Assembly: GCA_025451425.1 (NCBI GenBank)
Contig: JANWKK010000093.1
Span: 1-28,816 of the forward strand
From: Gemmatimonadaceae bacterium
Lineage (GTDB): Bacteria > Gemmatimonadota > Gemmatimonadetes > Gemmatimonadales > Gemmatimonadaceae
Direction: 5' to 3'
DNA length: 28,816 bases
Both the position numbers and the translations under genes were made by a program. Within the stretch, counting starts at the first letter, position 1; each line of letters starts with the position of its first letter. The notes beneath the pieces were generated by a model. The model was not told the DNA's origin. It did not search any database and worked only from the letters and a program-made list of their open reading frames with translations. Below, piece after piece: positions 1 through 7,804 of the stretch.

Positions 1-689
1 ACACCACTCGCTAACTGAGCCAACGCCTGCTCCTTTCCAGCGCTGACATCATCCCAATTACCGATGTAACCGGTGATAACCTTCGCGTTCGAGTTCACTC
101 GATGCACTCCTGCCTCGAAAGCATGGAAGCTCTCGCGAACTGGAGGTAGCTCAGTCCCGCCAATGACGCCGATCCGATTCGAATGGGTCATGACGCCAGC
201 GATCATGCCGGCGAGGTAGGATGGTTCGGCGAACCCGAACACCATCCCGGAAACGTTGCCGGTCGCTGTGTTGCCCGAGGTAACGACGTACTGCGTTTTC
301 GGATAGGACGGGGCAACGGCCTTCGCGGCCTCCTGGAACTCGAATCCGTGGCCGAAGACGAGGTCGTAGCCCTGGTTGCCATACTGACGGAAGTTCTCCT
401 CGAACTCGGCAGGGGTTTTCGTCTCGATATGGCTGATCTTGGCGCCGAGCGAGTCGCGAATGCGGAGCAAACCCCGATAAGCGCCACCGTTCCAGGATTG
501 ATCCGAAATCGATCCGGGGGTTAGGAGCGCAACCCGGAAAGTGGAAGCGCCAGCCTGCGCCGTGTCCGCCTGTGCAGACCGCTTGGAAGCGCTGCAGGCC
601 GCAACGCTGAGGGCGACGAGGAGGAATTTGTGGAAGCCCGTGGATAACTCTCGATAAAGCTTGAGCGCGTGCGCTCTAAGCACTTGCAT
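1..689 (-). CDS. BMP-family (PnrA-like) substrate-binding lipoprotein, C-terminus cut by window edge
   Basis: The reading frame is open from an ATG at 689 down to base 1, so the gene is partial at its 3' end. The N-terminus has a hydrophobic stretch KFLLVALSVAAC ending in a lipobox (VAAC), so the product should be a lipid-anchored periplasmic or surface protein. It is followed by VALLTPGSISDQSWN, then GYDLVFGHGFEF and AEPSYLAGMIAGVMTHSNRIGVIGG, the typical body of the basic-membrane-protein/PnrA family. Those proteins bind purine nucleosides or related ligands for an ABC importer; the ligand here cannot be told. The GTG three codons after the ATG is an alternative start. It lies downstream of parB on the same strand with a 123-base gap, so a shared transcript is possible. 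The importer's ATPase and permease genes, if linked, would be beyond the left edge. Confidence 0.85.
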   Translation of the reverse strand, partial: MQVLRAHALKLYRELSTGFHKFLLVALSVAACSASKRSAQADTAQAGASTFRVALLTPGSISDQSWNGGAYRGLLRIRDSLGAKISHIETKTPAEFEENFRQYGNQGYDLVFGHGFEFQEAAKAVAPSYPKTQYVVTSGNTATGNVSGMVFGFAEPSYLAGMIAGVMTHSNRIGVIGGTELPPVRESFHAFEAGVHRVNSNAKVITGYIGNWDDVSAGKEQALAQLASG

Positions 690-716
690 CACTGACACTT
701 ATGCACCTGTGGATTA
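639..716. other. Cluster of three DnaA-box-like 9-mers
   Basis: Three nonamers each match the DnaA box (TTATNCACA or its complement) at 8 of 9 positions: CGTGGATAA at 639-647, TTATGCACC at 699-707 and TGTGGATTA at 708-716. The first lies inside the start of the lipoprotein gene and the other two in the gap before parB. The position next to parAB and mnmG fits an origin-proximal region, but there is no clear AT-rich unwinding element. An imperfect inverted repeat (CCGCCA/TGGCGG, near 731-757) is the only other structure I see in this gap. Chance occurrence cannot be excluded. Confidence 0.3.
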
Positions 717-812
717 TCGAGGGAGCGGGCCGCCACGCAACGCCGTGCTATGGCGGTATAGTAGGCGGCTGATGTCGCTAGTGTGCTACAAAATACCATG
801 CGTGTGGGTCGC

Positions 813-1712
813 CTAACGGAACTCCTCGCGCGTGTCCCTGAGGATCAATTCCATTAGCCGCTCGAGATCGTCTGGCGAATAGAATGACATGCGAATGGTA
901 CCATTTGAATCACCGCCGAGGTGGATCTGCACGTCGGTCTGTAGATAGTGGCGAAGCTGATCCTCGATCTGCCGGAGCGCGGGACCTCCCTTGCTGGCTG
1001 CCGGAAGCGACCGATCGGACTCGTTGCGAGTGCGTTCGGAACCGTTCCTTCTCAGGCGAACACGCTGTTCCGTCTGCCGCACGCTGAGCCCGTCAGCAAT
1101 GATTTGGTTGGCAATGGCAATCGCATCCTCGTCTGCAGTGCCAGCGAGCGCTCTGGCATGTCCGCCCGACAGTTTTCCCGATTCGACGAATTGCTGAATC
1201 GGATCCGGTAGGGTGAGTATTCGGAGCAGATTCGTGATGGTACTCCGGTCCTTGCCGACCGCCTCGGCCACCTCCTGATGCGTCAGCGAAAACTCGCCAA
1301 GGAGGCGTTGGTACCCTCGTGCTTCCTCGATGGCGTTAAGATCTGAGCGTTGGAGATTTTCGACCAGCGCGAGAACGAGCAACGTCTGATCATCGAAGTC
1401 GCGGACAACGGCTGGAACCTCCTTCCATTGAAGGTTTGTGACCGCCCGTAGCCGTCGTTCGCCGGCGACGAGCTCGTAGCTGTCTCCTTTCCGGCGCACG
1501 GTAATCGGCTGCAGTAGTCCGTTCGCCTTAATCGATGCTTGGAGTTGAGCGAGGGCCTCGGGGTCGAACTCGCGCCGGGGCTGATATGGGTTGGGCCTGA
1601 TTCGCGAGGTCGCAATCCGTTGGAGCTCCGACGCAGGGACACTTGACGTCTGCGTTGATCCAATGAGCGCCTCGAGACCGCGGCCGAGCCGTCGTGGCTT
1701 TTCGGTGCTCAT
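813..1712 (-). CDS. parB: Chromosome-partitioning protein ParB
   Basis: ParB is the CTP-dependent clamp that loads at parS and works with the ParA ATPase in origin segregation. The 299-residue product has the usual layout. The N-terminal ParA-contact motif RRLGRGLEALIG is at residues 7-18. The ParB/Srx domain carries NPYQPRREFD (41-50), the CTP-binding motif GERRLRA (84-90) and ENLQRSDLN (118-126). A helix-turn-helix with LTHQEVAEAVGKDRSTIT lies around 143-160, and a short C-terminal dimerisation segment follows a variable linker. The ATG overlaps the parA stop by four bases (ATGA), so the two are translationally coupled. The stop TAG lies inside a copy of the CGTTAGGC octamer. Length and motifs are complete. 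Confidence 0.97.
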   Translation of the reverse strand: MSTEKPRRLGRGLEALIGSTQTSSVPASELQRIATSRIRPNPYQPRREFDPEALAQLQASIKANGLLQPITVRRKGDSYELVAGERRLRAVTNLQWKEVPAVVRDFDDQTLLVLALVENLQRSDLNAIEEARGYQRLLGEFSLTHQEVAEAVGKDRSTITNLLRILTLPDPIQQFVESGKLSGGHARALAGTADEDAIAIANQIIADGLSVRQTEQRVRLRRNGSERTRNESDRSLPAASKGGPALRQIEDQLRHYLQTDVQIHLGGDSNGTIRMSFYSPDDLERLMELILRDTREEFR

Positions 1713-2551
1713 AGTGCCTGCTCCGAGTGTCCACCTACTACTTGGACATCAGCGTGAGGGACCGTCGCCGAGGGCTGATGTCGCACCGAGGCTCGTCCAA
1801 TCAGCTCGCGCGCCACGCCCATGTAAGCCTGAGCGCCGACGGATGCGACGTCATCCAAGATGATCGGTTTGCCGAAGCTGGGGGCCTCGGCGAGGCGGAC
1901 ATTCCTCGGAATCACTGTTTCAAAGACCTTGCTGCCGAAGTATTCGCGCGCTTCAGCGGCCACCTGCCGGGAGAGATTCAGACGTGCGTCGAACATAGTG
2001 AGGAGGACGCCATCGATCGCTAGTGAATCGTTCACGCTTCGTTGGACCAGATGAACCGTATTCAGGAGTTGGGACAGACCCTCGAGAGCGTAGTACTCGC
2101 ACTGCACCGGGATGAGTAGTGCATCCGCAGCGGCGAGCATATTCACGGTGATCAGGCTCAGCGACGGCGGGCAGTCGATCAAGATGTAATCGTAGTCTGC
2201 TGAGATCTCAGCGAGAGCGGTCCGCATCGCGCGGTCCCGACTCGGGTGATCGACCAGCTCTACTTCAGCGCCGGCGAGCTCCGGCGTGGCCGGCAGCAAG
2301 TCGAGGTGACGAAACTGCACCTCACGCAGGATGGCGTTGCGGACCGTCGCGCTGCCGATGAGAACATCGTATATGGTAGCGGCAATCGAGTCTCGAGCGA
2401 TGCCGAGACCGCTGGTCGCATTTCCTTGTGGATCGCCATCAACGAGGAGGGTGCGTTGCTCGGCGGCCGCAAGGCTCGCGGCCAGGTTGACGGCTGTGGT
2501 GGTCTTCCCAACCCCACCCTTCTGATTTGCTACGGCAATAATTCTGGCCAC
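1709..2551 (-). CDS. parA: Chromosome-partitioning ATPase ParA (Soj-like)
   Basis: This is a P-loop ATPase of the ParA/MinD family that drives segregation of ParB-parS complexes along the nucleoid. From the GTG at 2551 the protein is 280 residues and starts VARIIAVANQKGGVGKTTT, placing the deviant Walker A KGGVGKTT at residues 11-18. The motif DYILIDCPPSLSLIT and the C-terminal IPRNVRLAEAPSFGKPI are both characteristic of Soj/ParA. The frame continues upstream to a TTG at 2626, but that extension would be translated through the parS site and has no family counterpart, so I prefer the GTG. No strong ribosome-binding site is visible at either start. It is directly upstream of parB. Confidence 0.95.
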   Translation of the reverse strand: MARIIAVANQKGGVGKTTTAVNLAASLAAAEQRTLLVDGDPQGNATSGLGIARDSIAATIYDVLIGSATVRNAILREVQFRHLDLLPATPELAGAEVELVDHPSRDRAMRTALAEISADYDYILIDCPPSLSLITVNMLAAADALLIPVQCEYYALEGLSQLLNTVHLVQRSVNDSLAIDGVLLTMFDARLNLSRQVAAEAREYFGSKVFETVIPRNVRLAEAPSFGKPIILDDVASVGAQAYMGVARELIGRASVRHQPSATVPHADVQVVGGHSEQAL

Positions 2552-2609
2552 GGAGCTCTGCGCGTCAGAGGTCCCCCAATATAGGCGCCGTGACGCACAT
2601 GGGCGAAGA

Positions 2610-2625
2610 AGTTTCACGTGAAACA
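2610..2625. promoter_or_regulatory. parS site (ParB-binding), near-perfect
   Basis: The 16-mer AGTTTCACGTGAAACA matches the bacterial parS consensus TGTTTCACGTGAAACA at 15 of 16 positions and includes the perfect palindrome GTTTCACGTGAAAC (2611-2624). It sits just upstream of the preferred parA start, within the likely parA leader, so ParB loading here could also feed back on parAB expression. Confidence 0.93.
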
Positions 2626-2658
2626 AATCCCCAGGATCTCATCGGCAGAAAATCCTCT

Positions 2659-2674
2659 TGTGCCACGTGAAACC
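2659..2674. promoter_or_regulatory. Second, degenerate parS-like site
   Basis: TGTGCCACGTGAAACC matches the parS consensus at 13 of 16 positions, keeping the CACGTG core and the whole right half-site apart from the last base. Its centre is 49 bases from that of the stronger site. A weakened second parS is common near parAB; whether ParB binds it is not shown by sequence alone. Confidence 0.5.
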
Positions 2675-2719
2675 AAATGCCAATCCAGATTACAACGTCC
2701 CTAGTTATGCTATGGTCAG

Positions 2720-2748
2720 ATTATACTGTCGCTATTATCTCGCGATAA
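2720..2748 (-). promoter_or_regulatory. Candidate parAB promoter
   Basis: On the minus strand a perfect TATAAT hexamer occupies 2725-2720. Seventeen bases upstream, inside the 3' end of the SIMPL gene, is TTATCG (2748-2743), a poor -35 match. Transcription would start near 2713 and run through both parS sites into parA. This is a sequence match only. Confidence 0.4.
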
Positions 2749-3472
2749 ACTGCCACGTCGCCGTGACGGTCACCTGAACCTTTTGTTGTCCGGGTTCGAT
2801 CGGCGTCGGCGCCGCTCGCATTGTTGCATCCATCATCGCCGTCACTCGATAGACGGGCCGAGGCCCCGTATCGGCCGTGCCGAGCTCGATGAGCGATCCA
2901 AGCGTACCGCCCGCCGCTCGAGCCATCGCTTCTGCATCGCTCCGAGCGCGTGATACTCCCTGGGCCAACGCCTCATGCCGCGCCGAATCCGCGCTAGACG
3001 CAAAGAAGTCCAGCGAGTTGATCTGGTTCGCGCCCTTCGCCAGTGCCGTATCGAGCAGAGTCCCGATCTGGTCGATTCGCCGCACTTCGACCCTAACGAC
3101 GTTGCTCACCACATAACCGATCACGCTCGCGCGCTGCGTCGCCTGGTCGAACCGCGTGTCGGGCGACACGCTGTAATTCTCTGTCGAGATCTGCTCTCGC
3201 GGTATTCCCAATGCGACGATGGCGGCGATGATTGCGCCCTGCCGCTGAGCGTTGTCGCGCGCCGCGGCGTTCGCCTTTGATGCGCGAGTCTGTACACCGA
3301 TGTACACGGCGGCACGATCCGGAGTGAGCTGCGCCTCACCAGTCGCCGAAGCAACAACTTGTGGATGCGGCGGATTGTTGCCAACCGCTTGCGAGAGCAG
3401 CCGACGCGGCAGTGTACTTGTCATCACGACTGGGAGGCAGCAACAAAACAACAACCCTAAAGAGCGCCGCAT
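2735..3472 (-). CDS. SIMPL-domain (DUF541) secreted protein
   Basis: The 245-residue protein opens with a hydrophobic export signal (MRRSLGLLFCCCLPVVMTST...) and then a SIMPL domain. VVASATGEAQLTPDRAAVYIGV starts the first strand set, followed by an Ala/Gln-rich helix, GIPREQISTENYSVSP, GYVVSNVVRVEVRRIDQIGTLLDTALAKGANQI and a closing VQVTVTATWQF strand. SIMPL proteins are periplasmic or surface proteins of poorly defined function (BP26 of Brucella, YggE of E. coli). The ATG has a good ribosome-binding site (GGAGG at 3482-3478). It lies between mnmG and parA, the place where rsmG (gidB) stands in many genomes; no rsmG is present here. Confidence 0.85.
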   Translation of the reverse strand: MRRSLGLLFCCCLPVVMTSTLPRRLLSQAVGNNPPHPQVVASATGEAQLTPDRAAVYIGVQTRASKANAAARDNAQRQGAIIAAIVALGIPREQISTENYSVSPDTRFDQATQRASVIGYVVSNVVRVEVRRIDQIGTLLDTALAKGANQINSLDFFASSADSARHEALAQGVSRARSDAEAMARAAGGTLGSLIELGTADTGPRPVYRVTAMMDATMRAAPTPIEPGQQKVQVTVTATWQFIAR

Positions 3473-3571
3473 CGTTTCCTCCGTTCAGGATAGGCCGTGT
3501 GAGATACACCCGCGCCGGCTAAGACGATCCTTGCCGCGCCTCATCTCCACGGTCGCCTGACGAGTGCGCGC

Positions 3572-5509
3572 TCAGGCCAACGCAGCTGATCGGCGCCGCT
3601 TCTCGATCTCGATCAAAAGATTCTGAAGATCGTTGGGGCTAACACCCGGAACGCGTGACGCCTGCGCCAGAGTCGCAGGACGAAGGGCGGCAAGCTTCTG
3701 CCGTGCTTCAACGGCCAGAGAAAGCATTTCCGCGTATGGCAAATCGGCATCGAGCTTGAGTTGTGCCATGCGACGCATTTTATCGGCTTGCTCGCGCTCG
3801 CGTTCGAAGTAGCCGGAGTATTTGATCTCGAGCTCCGCGGTGGTCACCGCTTCCCGATCGAGCTCCGCGCCGACACCCGCCGCGGCGAAGAGATCCGATA
3901 AGTTCACGCCTTGGCGCTTAGCGAGCTCCGTAATGCGCACGGGGTGCGCGAGCGAACTGCTGCCCGCGCGTGACAACACAGCGTCGGCAAGAGCCGGCGG
4001 CATGCTCGTGATGTCAGCCAGGCGGCGGGCGAGAGACTCCGCCTCGAGGCGCCGATCGATGACGTTGCGCTCTCGTTCATCATAAATCCCAAGCTGCTTT
4101 CCGATCTCGGCTAATCGTCCGAGCGCATTATCCTGACGAACCGTTAGGCGGAACTCGGAGCGCGACGTAAAAAGGCGATAGGGCTCGTCTACGCCGCGAG
4201 TGACCAGATCGTCGATGAGAACACCGATGTACGAGCTCTCGCGTCCGAGAGTGACGCCGGGACGGCCGAGTGTGGCGAGGCCAGCGTTCAATCCGGCGAT
4301 GGCTCCCTGCCCTGCCGCCTCCTCGTATCCGGTTGTGCCGTTGATCTGTCCCGCGAAATACAAGCCTGACAGCGCGCGCACCTGTAGCGTCGCGTCGAGC
4401 TGCGTCGGTGGATAATAGTCGTACTCGATCGCGTAACCGGCGCGCGTCATTCGCGCCTGCTCGAGTCCCGGAATTGTTCGCAGGAGGTCGAGCTGAACAT
4501 CAGCGGGCAGCGACGTCGAAAGGCCATTCACGTAGAGCTCGGACGTGTCATGACCTTCCGGTTCGAGGAAAATCTGGTGACGATCGGCTGCTGGGAACTT
4601 GACGATCTTGTCTTCGACGGACGGGCAGTACCGAGGACCGCGTGACGCGATCGCCCCGCCATACATCGCCGACTTCTTGATGTTTTCGGCGATGATGTCC
4701 TTCCCGGCCTCGCCAAGGAAGGTGATCCAGCAGGGGAGCTGCGCAGGGTGCCGCGTGTTGTTCTGAACACGACGTGGCGTGGACCAGAAATGAGACCATG
4801 AGTAGTCGAACTGCTCGATCTCACTTTCCTGCCGCTCGAGTCTCGACAACTCCACCGATCGGCCATCGACACGTGGCGGCGTTCCCGTCTTGAAACGCGC
4901 AACCTCGAGACCAACTCGTTCGAGTTGCTCGGCGAGATGTGTTGCCGCTGTTTCGCCAGCTCGACCGCCGGAGAACTTGGTCTCGGTACCGATGTGAATG
5001 CGACCGCGCAGAAATGTCCCAGTCGTGATCACAATGCAGCGCGCGCCGAAGCGCCGTCCTTCCAACGTTTCAACGCCAAGGACGCACTTTCCACTCTCGT
5101 CGACGAGCAGACGCGCGACGGTACCCTGAATCGTCGCTAGGCGGGGGTGCTCCTCGAGAAGATGTCTGACCGCACGTCGATAGAGACCGCGATCGCACTG
5201 TGCTCGGGGCGCCCACACCGCCGGCCCCTTGCTGCGATTCAGCATGCGGAACTGCAGCATGGCAAGATCGGTTGCCTTGGCCATGATGCCACCCAGCGCA
5301 TCTACTTCGCGGACCACTGTACCCTTGGCCACTCCGCCGATCGCCGGGTTACACGACATCTGGCCAATGCTCTCGAGCGCGCTCGTAATGATCGCGACGC
5401 GAGCTCCGACCCGAGCAGCAGCAACAGCTGCTTCGGTGCCGGCGTGGCCAGCACCGACGACGATGACATCGAACTCAGCTTCGTTCGCTCGTGAGGTCGA
5501 AGGCGGCAT
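3572..5509 (-). CDS. mnmG: tRNA uridine-5-carboxymethylaminomethyl modification enzyme MnmG (GidA)
   Basis: MnmG is the FAD protein that, with MnmE, modifies the wobble uridine of certain tRNAs. The 645-residue product has the dinucleotide-binding motif [12 protein letters not shown] at residues 17-28, then [46 protein letters not shown] and the C-terminal helical domain that contacts MnmE (ending near [19 protein letters not shown]). Length fits the family (about 620-650). The ATG at 5509 overlaps the earliest possible ATG of the divergent small gene and has no ribosome-binding site. A TATAGC hexamer 14 bases upstream suggests a very short or leaderless transcript. It is the first gene of the minus-strand block containing parAB. 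Confidence 0.97.
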   Translation of the reverse strand: MPPSTSRANEAEFDVIVVGAGHAGTEAAVAAARVGARVAIITSALESIGQMSCNPAIGGVAKGTVVREVDALGGIMAKATDLAMLQFRMLNRSKGPAVWAPRAQCDRGLYRRAVRHLLEEHPRLATIQGTVARLLVDESGKCVLGVETLEGRRFGARCIVITTGTFLRGRIHIGTETKFSGGRAGETAATHLAEQLERVGLEVARFKTGTPPRVDGRSVELSRLERQESEIEQFDYSWSHFWSTPRRVQNNTRHPAQLPCWITFLGEAGKDIIAENIKKSAMYGGAIASRGPRYCPSVEDKIVKFPAADRHQIFLEPEGHDTSELYVNGLSTSLPADVQLDLLRTIPGLEQARMTRAGYAIEYDYYPPTQLDATLQVRALSGLYFAGQINGTTGYEEAAGQGAIAGLNAGLATLGRPGVTLGRESSYIGVLIDDLVTRGVDEPYRLFTSRSEFRLTVRQDNALGRLAEIGKQLGIYDERERNVIDRRLEAESLARRLADITSMPPALADAVLSRAGSSSLAHPVRITELAKRQGVNLSDLFAAAGVGAELDREAVTTAELEIKYSGYFEREREQADKMRRMAQLKLDADLPYAEMLSLAVEARQKLAALRPATLAQASRVPGVSPNDLQNLLIEIEKRRRSAALA

Positions 5510-5517
5510 GGGTAAAA

Positions 5518-5525
5518 GCTATACT
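5518..5525. promoter_or_regulatory. Overlapping divergent -10 elements (mnmG / small gene)
   Basis: GCTATACT reads TATACT on the plus strand (5520-5525), a good -10 for the gene starting at 5553. It reads TATAGC on the minus strand (5523-5518), a -10 that would start mnmG transcripts within a few bases of the ATG. No convincing -35 is visible for either direction. Confidence 0.3.
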
Positions 5526-5552
5526 GAGTTGCACACACGAGAACCGAAAAAC

Positions 5553-5837
5553 ATGCCTCTTGCCATTCCTAGCGGCGCCCCGATGCTGTTCATCCGCCGA
5601 TCAGCGTATGAACGCTCAGCTCTGAGCCGCGCCGCGATCGACGAACGCCTTGGGCTGACGTCGGACGAGTTCCGCGTCGAAGGAACGCTCGTTGTGATCG
5701 GACCGATTTCAGCGGAGGACTCTCTCGTCGACATCGTTTCGGAGCTCGAAGCGAGCGGCTTGAGCTACTTCGATGACTTTTTCGAGCTGTCTGGCAATTG
5801 GCCAGAGTGGCTGAAGCTCTTCGTCAACTCGAGCTGA
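5553..5837 (+). CDS. Conserved-looking small protein of unknown function
   Basis: This is a 94-residue cytosolic-looking protein without signal or membrane segment. Its composition and reading frame are convincing: IRRSAYERSALSRAAIDERLGLT, then VEGTLVVIGPISAEDSLVDIVSELEASGLSYFDDFFELSGNWPEWLKLFV. I do not recognise the family with certainty. The frame is open far upstream on the strand opposite mnmG, which is a shadow. Starts at 5508 (overlapping the mnmG ATG) and 5583 are possible, but the ATG at 5553 leaves room for a divergent promoter and is preferred. It ends eight bases before the convergent zinc-ribbon gene. Confidence 0.65.
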   Translation: MPLAIPSGAPMLFIRRSAYERSALSRAAIDERLGLTSDEFRVEGTLVVIGPISAEDSLVDIVSELEASGLSYFDDFFELSGNWPEWLKLFVNSS

Positions 5838-5845
5838 TGAACGCG

Positions 5846-6130
5846 TTAGGCTTTCTTGCTTCCATGCTTGGTGGGCTCGCCTACCGCCGCGTTGGGAGTG
5901 AGCGGCCCGCGACGCAGGAGGCCGTGCCAGCCACACTCATAGCACCAGCTCGTGCGAAACCACGGCGTCAGCGTGTTCCAGGCGCGCGATTTCACACGGA
6001 GTGTGACGGCGTCGCAGTTCGGGCAGCGGTCACCCTCGGGCAAAATGAAAAAAAAGACGACCGTCGCCGCGATGAAGCGCAGGATAAAGAAGCCAACGAA
6101 GATGAAGGCAAAGATGACCGCGTCCGACAT
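5846..6130 (-). CDS. Small membrane protein with zinc ribbon
   Basis: The 94-residue protein has one N-terminal hydrophobic segment (residues 5-31, VIFAFIFVGFFILRFIAATVVFFFIL). A cytoplasmic-type zinc ribbon follows, with CPNC at 36-39 and CYEC at 63-66 and a Trp-rich loop between them. Function unknown; the architecture suggests a membrane-tethered binding or assembly module. It starts 15 bases after the NfeD-like gene on the same strand, so the two are probably co-transcribed. The stop TAA is embedded in a GCCTAACG octamer. Confidence 0.75.
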   Translation of the reverse strand: MSDAVIFAFIFVGFFILRFIAATVVFFFILPEGDRCPNCDAVTLRVKSRAWNTLTPWFRTSWCYECGWHGLLRRGPLTPNAAVGEPTKHGSKKA

Positions 6131-6145
6131 CGTGGCCGCCTCCTT

Positions 6146-6673
6146 CTAAAGCCGCTGTTCCACCTGGAGCCACGGCTCCACGTAGGCCAGATCACCCTCG
6201 ATCCTCTCGATGATCACTTCGGTTCCCTCATCGACCGAGGCGTCGTCGAGACTGCGCGCGCGTAGAGTGCGTTGTTCCGAACCGACATCGAAGGCAATAC
6301 GCCCTTCACTGCCCGAGTTTATCGAAGACACGACTCTCGCTACATGACCTTGAAGTACGTAGCGCTCGTCATCGATATCGTGCTCGACCCGCATCGACGA
6401 AGATTTCGCGACTAGCCATCGAGTCAGGAAATCCGCGGTGAGACCAATCGCGACTGCCGCGAGGAAAGCGCCGCCAGCCGAGAGCACGCGAGACAGCGAG
6501 TAGCCTCCTGCGCCGAAGCCGACAGCGAACGCGGCGACCAGCGGCAACCATGTCCGCATGGCGCTCTCTGAGGAAGCGAGCGCAGACGTCGGCCGTCGCT
6601 CGATGCCGAAGAGCATAATCGCGACAGCAATGAGGAGCCCAAGGATGAAGGCTCCGAGGTACACAGCGGTCAT
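6146..6673 (-). CDS. NfeD-like integral membrane protein
   Basis: The 175-residue protein has hydrophobic helices near residues 3-23, 42-60 and 62-82. They are followed by a soluble C-terminal beta domain (about 104-168) with VLQGHVARVVSSINSGSEGRIAFDVG and VDEGTEVIIERIEGDLAYVEP, the OB-fold pattern of NfeD C-terminal domains. NfeD proteins are usually paired with SPFH/stomatin proteins and membrane proteolysis. No stomatin gene is next to it here, so the partner is either elsewhere or absent. It lies between the YheT-like hydrolase and the zinc-ribbon gene, all on the minus strand. The family call rests on layout and length and is moderately sure. Confidence 0.7.
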   Translation of the reverse strand: MTAVYLGAFILGLLIAVAIMLFGIERRPTSALASSESAMRTWLPLVAAFAVGFGAGGYSLSRVLSAGGAFLAAVAIGLTADFLTRWLVAKSSSMRVEHDIDDERYVLQGHVARVVSSINSGSEGRIAFDVGSEQRTLRARSLDDASVDEGTEVIIERIEGDLAYVEPWLQVEQRL

Positions 6674-6764
6674 TTGCGCCCGTTAGGCACGGGAGTACGG
6701 AACACCTCGATCGCGAGATGCCGATGCTCGGTTGTGCACGAAGGAAGCCATACCCATTCGATGG

Positions 6765-7787
6765 CTAAGATGTGAGGCTCACAGACTTTGTCGCTAGTGC
6801 TCTCTCGAGGAATTCTCCGACGCGCCGTTCGGCGTAGTATTCCGGCCGCCATGGCGGGCCAGCAACGAATCCGACATGCCCGCCTCGTGCGGAGAACTCG
6901 GTTGTGAGAAAGCGATTATTCCGAGCGACGGCGCACACTTCATCCAACACTTCGGACGGCAGGAACGGATCGTCCCGCGCGCTAAGCAAAAGCGTCGGCC
7001 GGCGAATGCCGGAGAGGTAACGCAGCGAGCTCGATCGCGTGTAGTAATCGTGTGCATCGCGAAAGCCATGGATCGGTCCGGTCACGATCTCGTCGAAATC
7101 GTATAACGTCCGTGCGCGGAGCATGGACTCGAGATCGAACAGACCCGGAAAGCGACTGAGCTTTTCGGTTGCTTTTCGCTTGAGCGTCTTGAGAAAGTGA
7201 CGTTCGTAAATGCGCGAAAAGCCTCGCGAGATGTGCCTTGAACCACGCTCGAGGTCGAACGGTACGGAGATGGCAGCCGCGGCATAAATCGCTTCGGGAA
7301 GCGAATCGCCGCGCTCGCCTAACCATTTGAGAAGTACATTTCCGCCGAGCGAAACGCCACAAAGAACGAGGGGCGCGCTTGGGAATTCATCGAGCACTCG
7401 CTCGATCGCAAACGCCACATCGCCGGTCTCCCCGGAATGATAGAATCTTGGAGCGCGATTGGGCTCGTCTCCACAGCCGCGGAACACCAACATGTCGGCG
7501 CCCCAATTTCGCTCATGCGCCACGTGAAGCAGACCGCCCACATAGTGCGAGCGTACACTGCCCTCGAGGCCGTGGAGCAGGAAGAGCCGAGGCCGGTCGC
7601 GATCGGCGTCGAGACGCAGAACGTCGACAAAGTCGCCGTCTGGCGTCGACCACCGTTGCATTTGTGTGGGAAGGGACGGAGTGCGACGTGCGAACTTACC
7701 CCAGAGCGTCTGTGCATGCGCACCAGGTACCCACCAGGCGGGGCGGTACGTATGTTCGCGGGGGCGGGGACGAAGGTCGGACGGCAC
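6765..7787 (-). CDS. YheT-type alpha/beta hydrolase
   Basis: A 340-residue alpha/beta-fold hydrolase of the YheT/ABHD1-3 type. It begins with the family N-terminus RPAWWVPGAHAQTLWG (16-30) and has an oxyanion-loop LHGLEGS (71-77) and FRGCGDEPNRAPRFYHSGETGD. The nucleophile elbow is GVSLGGN (144-150, Ser146), with an acid in SARDDPFLP (near Asp272) and the catalytic His in ARGGHVGF (His304). Members act on lipid or ester substrates, but the bacterial substrate is not known. It is divergent from the ArsC-like gene with only 17 bases between the two starts, so one start may in reality be further in. A 91-base gap, in which I see no gene I can support, separates it from the NfeD-like gene. Confidence 0.88.
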   Translation of the reverse strand: MPSDLRPRPREHTYRPAWWVPGAHAQTLWGKFARRTPSLPTQMQRWSTPDGDFVDVLRLDADRDRPRLFLLHGLEGSVRSHYVGGLLHVAHERNWGADMLVFRGCGDEPNRAPRFYHSGETGDVAFAIERVLDEFPSAPLVLCGVSLGGNVLLKWLGERGDSLPEAIYAAAAISVPFDLERGSRHISRGFSRIYERHFLKTLKRKATEKLSRFPGLFDLESMLRARTLYDFDEIVTGPIHGFRDAHDYYTRSSSLRYLSGIRRPTLLLSARDDPFLPSEVLDEVCAVARNNRFLTTEFSARGGHVGFVAGPPWRPEYYAERRVGEFLERALATKSVSLTS

Positions 7788-7804
7788 TGACGAGAAGCTA
7801 ATCG

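Noticed and set aside
183..524. 113-codon plus-strand open frame at the left end
   Set aside because: It lies opposite the BMP lipoprotein gene, whose continuous frame, lipobox and family motifs are convincing.
2552..2626. ParA start at TTG 2626 adding 25 residues
   Set aside because: The extension is coded by the parS site and a Cys/Arg-rich stretch unlike ParA N-termini; the GTG at 2551 gives the family start.
6670..6852. 60-codon minus-strand frame overlapping the NfeD start by ATGA
   Set aside because: Most of it runs inside the 3' end of the YheT-like gene in another frame and it shows no domain or ribosome-binding site; only the overlap is suggestive.
7517..7532. CACGTG-centred parS-like match (12 of 16) inside the YheT-like gene
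   Set aside because: Too degenerate and in coding sequence; chance matches of this quality are expected.
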